Assembly (NCBI RefSeq): GCF_001039355.2
Contig: NW_019773592.1
Coordinates: 450,457 to 514,456 of the forward strand
Reading direction: 5' to 3'
Source of the DNA: Lingula anatina
Lineage: Eukaryota > Brachiopoda > Lingulata > Lingulida > Lingulidae
DNA: 64,000 bases
The notes beneath the pieces were generated by a model that had not been told where the DNA came from, did not search any database, and was given only the letters and a program-made list of their open reading frames with translations. Made by a program: the position numbers and the translations under genes. Shown here in pieces: positions 38,431 through 51,217 of the stretch; position 1 is the first letter of the stretch, and every line of letters starts with the position of its first letter.

Positions 38431-40377
38431 AAAAACAGTATATCCTTCGTTTGGAAACAATTTTGTCTTATTATTACAACTGTGAAATATTGTTTAAGTA
38501 GGCCTAATCTCCTGCCATTTCTGTATGTGTATCATGGCTAGTTTTGACCGAGAGCTTCCCGCGCTTTCAGATGAAGTATGATTTAAATCAGCATGTGCAC
38601 AGAGAGGACATCAAATCGGGAATTTTGGCGTTATGCTTCAAACCTAGCTATTTCAGACTACCCAGGGTCGAAGACTAAAATACTCCTAGAAGGTATAAGT
38701 AGTAGACCTACAATGCATGCACGTAGGTTAGTTGATTAAGTTATGTTAACCGTCCAGCGGTACTTCTTCAGACGTTGCTCTGAAGTCAAGGTAAGAGGCT
38801 TCTGATGAACTGGGAGAAAGCACAATAAGTTGAAGCCAATGCACAATAAAGCATTTATACGGTATTTAAATGTGTTGAATCGTTGGTATAGTATTTTAAG
38901 AGCATTAATATTAAATAATCTACATATGCTATGTGCAGTTACTCCTAGAGAAAAGGATCAAGTAATATTCAAAATTCCCTTTGACTTTATGCTGCGCATG
39001 AGAAAAATCTGCAGGGTATGTATAACTGTACATGATACGGTGTCTGCAGCGACTTTAATGTTATGACTGGCATCTTACGTAACTTTTGTTGGGCAATCGA
39101 TACAGCTTAATGTTTCTTAATGGTGGGCATTGTTTGGTTTTCCCGGAAATTTTACTATTTCACGACAGCAGGCTAACTTTCCCCGTTTCCACAATAAACA
39201 CAATAAGGGATGTTTTAGAAACATTGGCTTTGATATTCAGAAGTAGATATATCACACAATATGACATGTAAACATATATCGTATGCATTGTACATGTACT
39301 GTATGCATTGTAAACTCTCTGGGATCGTTTTGTTGGAATAAAATAAAAATATATGTATATTCAGCAGAGGCGTTACATAAGCTGTCTACTTTGTCGTTCT
39401 TTTTAATAAAGGAGACTTGATACGAGAAAAACCAATCGATATTAAAGAAAATATATTTTGGCTACATGAATTTTCCATAAATGTGATACTGACACATCGA
39501 ACGAACGTCACTTTGTCGTGAAAATAAAATCAAATTCAGGAAATGGAGTGAATTGATCCACTGTACACGTGAGATACTTATGTATCTTAGTGCAATGTTT
39601 AATCTTACCGAAGTTGACCAGTAACATTTAGCACCACAAAACAAACCAAAACTACTCGGACAACGTGTTACCCTTCAAAAGGGTCGATACGTCCCATTAC
39701 CACAAGCGTTGCAAAGGAAGCGGAAGGTGGCAGGAGGCTTTGGGAGTGGACCTGGCGCCCTACGGGTCTTATGGTGTTGAATTTAATCAAAAAGTTTAAA
39801 AGATATTATGTAACACCAAAAACCTATCTGTGTTATCGCAATAACATTGCAAACAGTTGCAGGAATCAATGCTGCAGGAATCAATAACGCAATTGCGTTT
39901 TGAAGCATGTCTAGTTTTTGGTTCTTGTTCCTTAGGGGGGTCAACTGTTTTCAATCTGAAGCCCGGATAAAATACTTCCTATTATTGATTTTAACGACGC
40001 TTTTAAAGCAGTTTTAGTTGACCTACTGGCTCAGGTGATAATATACCACTTTCACGTGTTCCTTGTCATTCTCTTTATATTTGCTTTGGTTCGTTTTCTG
40101 ATTCAATGAACTGTTTGATTAAGCGGGACAGTAAACCTGTGTCAGTCACCTTTATCATTCCTATTTTGCCGTCCACGCTGGTCACAGGTAAGTATAGACA
40201 TAGGCCAATACATATTTTGTTAATTTATTAGCAATTCAGCCTGTTACCGGAAGTTACATAATTAGACATTTAGTAAGTATTCAGTTAGCTGGTAGTTAGT
40301 AAGTGGGTTATCAAGTAAGTAGTAACAGAAGCAGTAGTCCTCTAGAATGATATCGTAATATGCACGCTCACTTAATA

Positions 40378-41860
40378 CAGATATGACATTTCATATGAAA
40401 TATTTTTTCCAAATCTTTTTCATCAGGTTTTTACTATTTTGCTGTCTGATAAATGAAAATAAGGATCAAAATCATTTTTTAATAACTTTTAATAATTTTT
40501 TGATGCCATTGTGACATCAGTTAATTTACTGCCAGTGAAGCAAACAAAAGAATACTTTGCCTATTCTAAGTCATACGACAACTATTAAGAGCGATATTTT
40601 GGAACTCTATATTTTCCAAATTATTATTTGGAAAAGAATTACACGCTCCACAAAGGACCCTCATGTCAGTTTCTTATCATAGCAACGGTCCCTGTTACGT
40701 ATGCCCTCAGCTGGCTGGCTCAAGCGGCAATGCATACTTGGGATGGTTTTTTAGAGTTAAATCTGGAATGACGTTCCAGACATCGGTCAAAACTTGTCCA
40801 ATTTGGTTCAGTTCTGTTGTAGGAAATGTAGGCCGTTGATTCGGCGAGTAATAATCTACCCAAATTTTGTCTATGTGGTTCAAAAATGGCGATTTTGCTG
40901 ACCAAGGTAGCTGCTTATTCCCTTGGTTGTGTAAGTTGTCTTCTATTAAAAGTGTTCTGTGTGAACTGGCGATCTCATCGTGCAACCTAAAATTGTTGAC
41001 TATCAAATGATAGTCAAGTGGTTCCCAGATTATTCCTTTATTTGACGTGGTTCAGGTGGTTTCAGGATGACTACCATTGGTGTTTTGGCACCGTGTGGTA
41101 TCCACTCCAAATACTGACGCTGTGAATGACCCTAGTCACTTTAGACGTCGTAGGCTCTTCACGATGCCTGCAAACTTTGTTTTGACTGTTGAGCGGTACA
41201 GGTGAAATCTTACCTCAATACATAAAGCCAGGCGGCCATGGTCCCCAATCCATTAGGGAAACAGACAACGATGTTTTACTGTTTACAGTGGCTTCTTCAG
41301 CGGTCGCCTGGTATGCTAACCTGCTAAAACCAATTTGGTGTTCGGTTAGGGCCTTGAAAAACGCATCCTGGTAGCAATTTGCCCCTCATTCTGAACGAAT
41401 TGGATGTTTTTTGTTAAGTTGCAGCATATCCGGAAGGACAGTGAGCCCTGTACCCTGGTAGTAAGATGTCGATACATTGGGTGTGGCCTCTTTGTAGGTA
41501 CATCAGTCTGGACATAGCTGTATAAAACTGTGCGGACCGTTTCGTGTGACATACCGGGGTAATAATCTGTCTGGAAATGTCTTTTTCGTGTCATTCTGGC
41601 ACAGATTAACAGTTTGCAAAACAATGCTTAACTCATTTTATGCACTGCAAAACCGACCGCCTGCATGCACAATTTCATATTCTTCTATGTAGTAGTTGCC
41701 AACAAATGGATACTTTTTTTGACAGAACCATACTTCGCGATGCCATGCTTTGACCAGCCAAAATGAGCGCTACCCAAATAAATCATTTGAAAAATGATCC
41801 CATTTTTACTTATAGGCATACCTTTGAAATTGAAATATTCCATATTAAATGTCAAGTCTG
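40378..41860 (-). mobile_element. Degenerate Tc1/mariner element T1
   Basis: Ends CAGATATGACATTTCATATG and, inverted, CAGACTTGACATTTAATATG lie 1.48 kb apart; the left end is preceded by TA (the right has CA, perhaps mutated). The interior minus strand carries Tc1-type transposase remnants, including a C-terminal stretch with NHIDKIWVDYY and ELNQIGQVLTDVWNVIP, interrupted by stops and frameshifts. Confidence 0.75.
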
Positions 41861-42276
41861 CATATGAGTTTTTGAGTAACTTGATAGGCCTTACTCTGAA
41901 GAAAACCTGATGCAGAGAAAGCAATCTAAGGTCTAACTAGAATACTGTAGGTGTCTTTCACTTTTCTTTGGTGATTATTTTGTTTAGTTCCAAATTTCTA
42001 AAACCTAATCCCGCTAGCTAGGCTTCTTGAACAGTGAAATACAATTCTGGTACCTATTGCTAGGGTGACAGTGTATTATCACACACAAATTCCACTAGTA
42101 CCGGCTCTAGTACCGTGTGAATACAACTTATAAATTAAATATACATAAGCCATTTGAAGAAAGGCCTTGGCTTTTTTTTAAAAGTGAAAGGAAACTGGTT
42201 TTCCGTCCGTCTTTGTTAAGTTGTAATAGTCGAATTGGAGATTTAGGCGGTTATTTTATACGTAATTCAGGTTAAA

Positions 42277-45200
42277 ATGACCTCGACAAGAAATGAAAAA
42301 GAAGACAAAGCAAAGGAGGAGCCGCATGTTTCCATCGAGACCTTTGCGACATCCACTTCTGCGCATGGCTTCGCCCGCGCCTATCAGAGTCGCCATCTTG
42401 TGGCGAAAGCAATCTGGACCGCTTTGATCACTGCGGGATTCATTGTCGCTGTGGTGCAGATATACTTCAGGTTTGCCGCCTACTTCAGATACGACACGAC
42501 GACTAAAATAACCATGGTGTTCGCCAAGGAACTGCAGTTTCCGGCTGTAACTATTTGCAATGCTAACAAGTGAGTGGAGTATATATAGTGTCTGTTTGAG
42601 GTAGGCCAACAAATGCGTGTTTTGATGAAATATGAAGATTTTTCTTTTTTGGAAATTTAACACCTGTTTCTTAATCACCAGAGTATACTTTTAAAACTGT
42701 TGAGTCACCCTGGAGATTATAGATACATGTATAAAGGTTTTCACTCGTTACAGTAAAAAAATTAAAACTGAAAACGTGTCGTTTGTGTAATTGTTTCAAA
42801 TGTTTTGAATTTGGTATACCTTTCTGATTAAGAGAAAAGTTCCAAGAAAATCAGTCTGCGGTTTATTTTTTTCTGGTAAGATATCGTGGAAACAGGGTAA
42901 ACCACCACAGGGTTTATAGGCCAAATTTTGCCATTGAAAACAAGCAAGGTTCATGTGTAGTTCTTTACTGTGGCCTGATTAACACTCAAGATATTGCTAA
43001 AATTGAATTATATATACAGACTTGACATTTAATATGGAATATTTTTTTCGAAATGATTTTTTATCAATTTTTTTCCTATTTTGCTGACTGATAAATGAAA
43101 ATAAGGATTATAATCTTGTTTTAATAACTTTAAATTATCTCTTTGATNCTTGCTATAACTGGAGTTAGCCGGACTTATATATACTGTAGCTAGCATTATG
43201 TCTTTTTCTGTTTGGAAAAATGCTTTTTTAAGTTTAAGACTTAAAATATTTTCGTTCCTACTAGTAATTCTTTCTACACCAGCGTTTAAACACTTTTTCA
43301 CAAATATGACTATCCCTCCAGAGTTCCTACGTGCTGTTTTTAGTTTTGATTTTCTATAGCAGTGAAATGTGACATATCCTGGCATTGAAGGTATTGTATC
43401 GCTATCAGTCCATGTCTCTGTAAGTGCAAAGATATCGTATTGTGTAATTAGACTGATAAGATCTGCGTCTTCAAGTTTTGACCCTAGACCTTGAATGTTC
43501 CAGCATCCGATACGAATGCTCTCTTGTTGTATTCTTCTCATGAATTGAATGAAAAGTTACTTATGTTATAGGGCGCATTCAGAGCCAATTGATCCACGGA
43601 CTAACAGTTCAGCGGATCAACTTAGGTTGTGAATGCGGATATAAACAGACAAATGCTTTCTATACATAAGAACAGCTAATTTTTACAACACATACATGTA
43701 CATAACCGTTGATGATAGTACACGTTTTATTCTGCTTCTTTTCAATACATTGTAAATAAGATATTTACATACATTAAGTATATTGTACAAAAGCCGTTTC
43801 TTAACTGAGGCTGTTTGCTTATTTTGTAAAAAATACTAACCCTGTTATTTTAAGGACTTTACTCATGCTTTCACGTCTTTTGGGAACTGTTACACGTTCA
43901 ATGCTAATGGAAGTAAGTACCAAGATCAAGAGGGGATCGGGAATGGACTCCATTTGGAAATAAATATCCAACAGGTAAGGGTACACAAAACGCTTCATGT
44001 ACAGTGTATAAGCTAAAACAAAACAAGAAAAAACCTTACTCTTCCCATCATGCCCCATCACCGTCTTCCTTTTAAATGTTTAAAGACAGATATACTTCAG
44101 TTTATTATTAAAAGGTTGGGAAAATACAGCGGACCTAAATATTCTCCATCCATTCTTTTTTATCCGCCGTCTCAAGAATTATACCCTTATATCACCAATC
44201 TTGAAGTAGAATGACAATTTTATTCACAACAGTTACAGATGCTGTTGACATAAACTTCATGGCGCGTCGTACATTTTGTTGGGCGCGGAATGAAACTAAA
44301 ACGCTTACGAGTCACGTATGGGCACCCCTATTCCCCGTTATACATTTCAGTATTTATACAGCAACAGTTTGCTGCGTGGGGATGATTTGGACGCCGGGAT
44401 CTTCTTCCATGTGCACAACCAGTCCGAGCCACCGTCTATTGAAACCAAGGGACGCGCTGCCGCCCCAGGATTTCGCACCTACGCAGGACTCTCTAGACTT
44501 GACGTGGGCACATTTATATGATACACTTTTGATCGTCAAGATATCTTCTTGCTAACGCTTTAAATAATTATTCTGTAAAAAGAAAAATCTGTGTCATCCC
44601 TTTTGAAAATCTGAATCCAACAGAGAGTGACATTTTGAAATATTGGTGACATAAAGTAACATATTATTAATCCAATGCGATGCATTCGTCAACTTGAATC
44701 AACGACACAAAATGTATCTTTTTATAAACATTTTTTTATTTTGTATAAATATCTGTACACTTTTTTATACCTGTTTTTTCAATTTTTTATACTTTCCGCA
44801 TTTTTTTCTTAGACTGACACACTGGAGCCACCATACGGGCCATGTAACCAGTCCGCGTCTCTTCAATATTACGAGGTATATACGACCTCTGGGTGCATTA
44901 TGGAGTGCAAGTTGAATCATATTCTAGAAGCTTGCGGGTGCAAACCGATGCAATACCCTGGTATGTAAGGGGAGGGTCAACGGAAGCTTAGACCCCATTT
45001 CCATGGATTTTAGATCGATCTATCCCTGTGGGGAGTCTCACTAATTTTCTGTCAGCTTAGCCGGCTTAAGCGTCTGTCCCGCCTACTGAAAGCTGTAAGG
45101 GGGTAATTAACTATGGTGCGCGCTCGGCTGACTGCAATTTAGCGTGAACCCCCACGGAGTTAGGTCGATCTAAATCTTAATCTCTGGATCGATCTAAATC

Positions 45201-46010
45201 TCTGGGAATACACCCTTAGAGTCAAACAATTAGCATTACATATTCACACAGCCAAAACAATAATTTCATGGAAGTTGTCACATTTCACTTCGCAACGAAG
45301 GAGTATACTATCCAAAACCGTAAATCTACTCGTACATGTATAGGGTTGTTTGATTTCACAGTTTTCAAGTCACTCGAGATACAGATGGAAACTGGTTGAT
45401 TTATTCTGTAACACTTAAAACAGAGTTTAAATACCAAACGGAAAAATATATCATGCCTTAAGGACTCGGGGTTATTTATTGAAAATTTAAGAAAAAATCT
45501 ATTTTTGGTGATTAAAAGACTAATGCGCCTTATATTTCGTTAGCGTACTCACATCAAGTATTTGGGTTCATGTTTACTGTTGAATTTTATTATCGTAAAA
45601 ATAACATTACCGACTGTGTTGTTCCCATTTGGGGGTCGGAAAAATACATGGCAACGCGACCGTTATAATATCAATTACATTATTCTGTAATGCATTACAA
45701 TTGTGAATTTATTTGTTATTACTGTTACCGTTTTCATGCAGTATTTTCTTCTCTTTAATGTCTTTTTATTAGACCTTTATCTGATTTAATTTTTTTTTAC
45801 TTTAATTCCAATGCAGGAGACGCGAGGGAATGTTCTCTGGTCGAGGAAACGAAATGCGTACTGCCTGTTTTAGGTAAGTACATGCATCGACAAATAATAA
45901 GAATTACACATGAATTATTACAGCTCATCTACCTTTATTAAATTCATTAGTATTTTGTTCGAAATATTTTCAAAATCTATTGCACACTATGGTCTTGATG
46001 AATATAGGAT

Positions 46011-46080
<70 letters not shown>

Positions 46081-46582
46081 TTCCACAAATTATTACCAGC
46101 TACAAAACTTACATACATAATCAATCTGAATTGATATGTTGAAATCTATTTCAAGAACAGGAATGATGCTCATATGTGTAGATGGCCTGTTATGTAAGGG
46201 TAAACGTTATTCTCATATTTGCCCCTTTATTTTTTCTTTAGCGTTGCATTTTAACTTCCACTCTTGTTTTACACAATCACCACATCGTTCTCTTACATTA
46301 CAATTCTGAATAATTTTTAGCAAATATCAGACAGAACTTCACGCGCATGTGCAAGTGCCCCGTCCCCTGCCAGGTCGTGACGTATCAGACCTCTGTGACG
46401 TCAACCGCTGTTCCTAGTTTGAGCACAGGTGGAGAGTTGAAAGACATATATAATGTTGACGTGACCAGTTACAAGTACGTACAACCAAATCCTAGTCTGT
46501 CGTTTTTGAATGGGCTTATCCTAATGTCAGACTTCAGTAATACTTTCATGAAGCCTCTCAAAAATTGATTAGTGTGTGTGTG

Positions 46583-46620
<38 letters not shown>

Positions 46621-47898
46621 TGTGTGTGTATGTGTGTGTGTTTATTAAACCTTTTTAAAAAACATCCTGACTGTTTTATTATTCGATAAAAAACAGTTAT
46701 TCGATCAACGCTATTCTATATATTTCATAATATAATTTTTAAACGTGTGTGATGTAGACGCACTGACAGCACTGCTTTCGTCTTTGTGTTCTTCATTTAG
46801 TTAAAATTTGTGTACATCTTCATATTCATGTATACATTGTATTTTCATTATAGAAAGAACTTCGTGATCCTGGATGTTTATCTTGAGAGCTTGAACTACG
46901 TCCACAGTGAGCAACAGCCCGCAATAGAGCCTGGCGCCCTCATCGGTGAGTACAATCATTCTGATTATTATAGAGGCAAGTGTGTTTACGTTTTTAAATT
47001 CTAAATAAAAAAGGACTAAGCACGTTTCTGTGAGCCATGGGGCTCATTCCCAATAAAACTATAGTTCTACATAGGTGGAACCAACTCCAAGGGGACTAAT
47101 GCTGAATGCAATCAGCTAAACAGACTAACACGAGCCTTTTTATATTCTGCTCAACGCCGGGAGAAAGCGTGTTAATCAGTTAATCTGATTGCATTCAGCA
47201 AGTTCTCCAGGGCGTTGGGTCGATCTACGTAAAGCATAGTGCCTTGGGAACAAGCACATAAATCAAGTCCATTTTCAAGTTGTGGTACTCATGTTGGAAA
47301 GATATTATTTTGGATGACCAGCTTGAAAAAATATATAAAAAATGAGGTCTTTTCTATTTGATGACAGTCACAAACGTACAACTTTATTTCAATTTATATT
47401 CAAGTTTGTTTGATAATGGTGGTCGAGTTATTTTTAACTTTGTTGAAACATTGCATTTTTTTATAATAACTGTTAAATTTTGATAGGTCCTAGTTGACAT
47501 AAAATTTATAATTATCGAAAACGTTCATTGTCCGAGGTCGTTGGTTACAGCGGTGAGTCTGATCTACAGTGCTGTATTTAAAACTTAAAAGAACAAGATC
47601 AAGAATTCTACCGATGCGGTGTTTTTACTTAAAAGTATTAGCCCTATCCCATTCTTTTATTGAATATCTCCTTTTTTCTATTCAAGGTGACATCGGAGGA
47701 CAGTTTGGGCTTTTTATGGGCTTCAGTTTGCTGACCATTGTCGAATTCATCGAGTTCGCTATTCTGACCGTTTTTGCATTTGTATGCTACCCTAAAACGA
47801 AACCAAAAGTGGACGTTGCTGTCGAAGATGCCCATGAGAAAGAGAAAAATGACAACAATAAAAACCGATCAGTAGATTATAAAGTCTTCTTTAGATGA
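42277..47898 (+). CDS. DEG/ENaC/ASIC-family cation channel, gene 2 (exon 2 missing in the assembly)
   Basis: Tandem paralogue of gene 1. Exons: 42277-42569, 43855-43974, 44351-44503, 44813-44960, 45817-45873, 46321-46474, 46854-46945, 47687-47898. Internal exon lengths (120, 153, 148, 57, 154, 92) equal those of gene 1. It starts at ATG 42277 and has the HG motif (TSTSAHGF), TM1, FPAVTICNANK, conserved extracellular cysteines (CKCPVPCQVVTYQTSV), TM2 with GFS, and a longer charged C-terminus. Exon 1 ends with two spare bases while the next exon begins in phase 0, so an exon of length 3n+1 is required between them. Gene 1 has one of 295 nt. The single N at 43148 probably marks its loss. A polyadenylation hexamer lies at 48318-48323. 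Confidence 0.9.
43017..43147 (+). mobile_element. Tc1 element T2, one end only, cut at the N
   Basis: CAGACTTGACATTTAATATG followed by ~110 bp closely matching the left part of T1 (40378-40510). It stops at the N at 43148 and is preceded by TA. Confidence 0.75.
43148..43148. other. Single-N assembly join
   Basis: A Tc1 end on the left abuts an unrelated LINE fragment on the right, and an obligatory exon of channel gene 2 is absent here. These three facts together suggest lost or misjoined sequence. Confidence 0.7.
43149..43541 (-). pseudogene. LINE fragment with AP-type endonuclease domain
   Basis: The minus-strand ORF starts IRIGCWNIQGLGSKL and continues with ALTETW, RNSGGIVIFVKK and MLATVYISPANSSYS. 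These are the order and motifs of an endonuclease/exonuclease/phosphatase domain from a CR1/jockey-like LINE. The RT is absent; the fragment stops at the N. It is a different LINE class from the RLE element in gene 1. Confidence 0.75.
43568..43645. mobile_element. Short foldback MITE remnant
   Basis: GGGCGCATTCAGAGCC and GGTTGTGAATGCGG are inverted partners around GATCCACGGACTAAC and GCGGATCAAC, words shared with the elements at 15351 and 58069. Flanked by TATA on both sides. Confidence 0.55.
44989..45220. mobile_element. GATCGATC foldback element, copy C4
   Basis: GATTTTAGATCGATCTATCC with GGGGAGTCTCACTAAT on the left and GTTAGGTCGATCTAAATC with a second GGATCGATCTAAATC on the right. Interior words CCCGCCTACT and GGGGGTAATTAACT as in C2. 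Lies in a channel gene 2 intron. Confidence 0.75.
46013..46075. repeat. (TC)n microsatellite
   Basis: About 60 bases of uninterrupted TC. Confidence 0.95.
46572..46641. repeat. (TG)n microsatellite
   Basis: TG repeat with occasional CG and TA interruptions in the intron after exon 46321-46474. Confidence 0.95.
47041..47262. mobile_element. Foldback MITE, second copy of the family at 6753
   Basis: CATTCCCAATAAAACT at the left and CTTGGGAACAAGC at the right, with the inverted pair GCTGAATGCAATCAGC and CTGATTGCATTCAGC inside. Shares its core with the element at 6753-7063. Confidence 0.7.
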
Positions 47899-48317
47899 AC
47901 CAGAAGCGGTGCCGCCCACGGAAAATGCATTTATTAATAATTGCCAGTAAGACAAATGGTAAATGCATATACGTGTACCAGCAACAAAATTTTCAGGAAA
48001 GGAAAAACTAAAAAAACATAAAACATTGCACGATTGTTTAAAATGAACGACAAACAACTCTGAAGATAGAGACAGTTAAGGAAAGAGAAATACTCTGAAA
48101 AAAGATATAATGTAAATAGCTATAGAGCGAGTGTGGATTTGACTACGACTGATAATATTTTCCCCAAAGCGTTCGCATTAGTGGCAGTTTTCACTGTGTT
48201 ATTACAAATACTTCATTATTTCAGTGTTCAGTATCGTACAGTTCTGTAAACGCCAGCATGTGCTAGAGTTCACTTTATGTACAAGTGCCTTTATGATTTG
48301 GCTAAAAAACATTTGGC

Positions 48318-48323
48318 AATAAA
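48318..48323 (+). terminator. Polyadenylation signal of channel gene 2
   Basis: AATAAA about 420 bases after the stop codon. From here to 51148 no exon or repeat family is recognised, apart from a C-rich tract near 48567-48590. Confidence 0.5.
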
Positions 48324-49321
48324 TTATTTGCTCTAATTTATGATTATATTTATGTTTTTGAAGTTTGGAGTAATTGGAGGAGTCACTTACATTCATTAGA
48401 ATAACACATACAACGTAAAAAAAGTTTAATGTAACACATCAAACTATTACTCGAGGAAGTGGTCAAGCTGTCTACTCGTATACAACTACCACGCCCCTAC
48501 CTGCTCGTCGATTCAACATTTTTTAAACGGACCAGTGACGACCCCTGTGGTCAGAGAGTATTTACCCCCCCCCCTCCCCCCCCCCCCCCCAGTTCCCCTA
48601 ACCACAACAGGATTAACCTACTCATGCGATCTGATTAGGATGTGTAAATAGTTCAATGTTGTGTTCAAGATATATGATGCATCACCTCTAAATGAACCTA
48701 ACCAAACATTCCTATTTCACAAGTTCAACCCTGGCCTCAATACTACCGGGTTAGATAAGAACCTTAAATTTTATCACATGGCGAACAAGGTAACCCTTAC
48801 AAGTGATTTACCTTTGTTGCACCGGCTTGCGCGAAATCCTTTCCTTAAGCAATACGAATTAATGATTCATTAAATAAATTGGGTTCATATATAAGTTCAT
48901 ATTCACAGGCAAAATAAACGGATGGGTTGCAGTTCATAAAACTATCTACTTGATCAGATCTTTAAAATTTATATTTGTTTCTGTACCTTATGCAATTGCA
49001 TGTACCCATAGTAATGCACAATGCATTGAAATACAAACATGTTAGATACTCAAAAACTGTATACTGCTTTAAATAATGTAGTAAGTATTAACAGCGTGCA
49101 TGAATTAATGGGACTAGACAAATATAAAATAGCCAAAGAGACGAGTGCATGGTTTAGAATCAATATCGATCAGATCGTAATGACGTATTGTTAATGGGCG
49201 CAGCACAGTCCCATATTTTTTCTACATGTGATGAAAGGGATGGCCTAGATACACGCTGAACCTACCTCCACATTGAACTAAATGCATTTTGCATAATGGG
49301 GAGAAAAAAGGCGCCGTTGGG

Positions 49322-49498
49322 ATCTATAAATAACTCGATCATTGCTGTGTAAAAGAAACAGCACAGTTATATACAGGTACAATAAACCAGCGGGGGACAT
49401 TGCCGTGAAAGAAGCCGTCAGCCGAGGTCGTGTCGATACTTCCTCTTAACTTTAGGACCAAAATTGCCGGATAAATCTGTATTCATCATCTGAATTAA
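49322..49498 (+). promoter_or_regulatory. Candidate promoter and noncoding first exon of the sulfotransferase gene
   Basis: A TATA-like CTATAAATAA is followed ~170 bases later by a donor-like AAG then GTAACT. The coding exon at 51218 is itself preceded by an acceptor (CACTCAG at 51202-51208), so a 5' UTR exon must lie upstream. The link to this site is a guess. Confidence 0.2.
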
Positions 49499-51147
49499 GG
49501 TAACTACTGATTAACCTTAAACACATTTAAAACAATACGAAACACACAGGTCAAATAGGCCTACTCTCACTTGAGTGGACCACTACGGGTTATATATAAT
49601 ATTGGGCCAAGTAGACTTATTCCTGGCGTGTGTAGAGTTAAGACCGTTTAAGACCAACTCTCCACTTTATATACGGTATAACAGACCTTGAAGGGACCGG
49701 ACCTCGGTGTGAACTAGCAGGTGATGAACGATGACTGAAATATTTCCTTAACAGACTGAGCGGGTGAGTGCAAGTTATATCGACTTTACAGAAATCTTGC
49801 AGGAGACAGTTAAATTGACTATACGGTGCACCCTGAGACGTGAGTATCCAGTGATCCCACCCGACACTTAGGGTGCATGGTGGTCTTGGGTTCTGTGATT
49901 ATTGTGCATCTGAGATCACGGTCATCCCTCTACCACTGATTGTGTTTTCACCAGATATTAACAGACGTGGCATTGCGTTATTTATTTTAATTTCTACTGT
50001 CTATTAAGCGAGACCTTTACGCTTGGAATTAAAGGCGTCAAGCCATCAATCAGATGACCTCTGTAGTATATATATATGTATAGAATAAAGTAGCCCGAAG
50101 CTACAAAATGTCCCCACGCAACATGGCCCAAAGTAGGTCATTGCTCAGTATAAAAGTACAATGGCATAAAAAATAAATGCCTTTACTTTGCTGCATACAT
50201 GCTTACCGCAAGTAAGATCAACGTTCGTACGGTACAATTTTTTATGCACTCATGTTATTCTTCATGTATTGTACGAAACTGAAAATGACTACTAAGGGTA
50301 CAGAATTAGACACATTTTTGAAGGCGGGGCCATTAACAGGGAACATAATTAACAACCCCAAGAAATCACGATATTAAAAAAACCGAATGCCACACAGTGT
50401 GCTACACATTAACCTATTTCAAATGGATTCGGTGGAATAATGAGATGTGGGGGAAAAGGCTGGGGGGATAACCTCCTATGCACTGCGTCCTGCCCCTAGG
50501 GGTGAGGGGGTGTCGTGAGGGGGCGTCAAGAGGGGGTGTCGTGAGGGAGCACAATAAGTAAAAAAAACTTTCATCAGGTTGACACTGATTTCAGTTCCAC
50601 TGTAAGGCAACAAAATGAGGTTCTAAAACGTATTAAATCACTGGCAACTACATTGTTGTGTAGTACATTTTGGAAAAGAGGAACTTTGATACTTGCCGCT
50701 TTTTGCGAAACAATTAAGTACACTCAAAAGAGAATTGCTAGTGTGAGACAAGCTCTTGTGAGCTGTGCATTGTTTGGCATTTTACGCGCTGTACCAAGAA
50801 TAGTACAGCCGGGGCTATAGTGTCTACTGTGCGCGTAGCTAAGGCGTACGTACTACATGTAGTAAAATGTCGCATTCAAAAAATGCCCCAGCTTGCATGT
50901 CAGGCGCTCTTGAAGTACAGTATATGTACATTTCACATGTCAATTCACATGAAGAGATTTTTTGTCCTGTGGCAATTTTGCATTTCATATAAACCTTTAT
51001 TCTATGTTCTCCTTATTTGAATTAAGGCTTAATCGTTTTATTACGAAATGTGAAACTATTAAATATATTTTGCTATTTTCAAATTTTCAAAATTGATTGT
51101 TATTCAACTGTTTACTTATCATCATCATCATCACCATCATTAATATC

Positions 51148-51148
<1 letters not shown>

Positions 51149-51199
<51 letters not shown>
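51149..51199. repeat. (ATT)n microsatellite at a splice acceptor
   Basis: An ATT run that ends about nine bases before the acceptor AG preceding the sulfotransferase start codon. Confidence 0.95.
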
Positions 51200-51217
51200 T
51201 ACACTCAGAGAATCATC

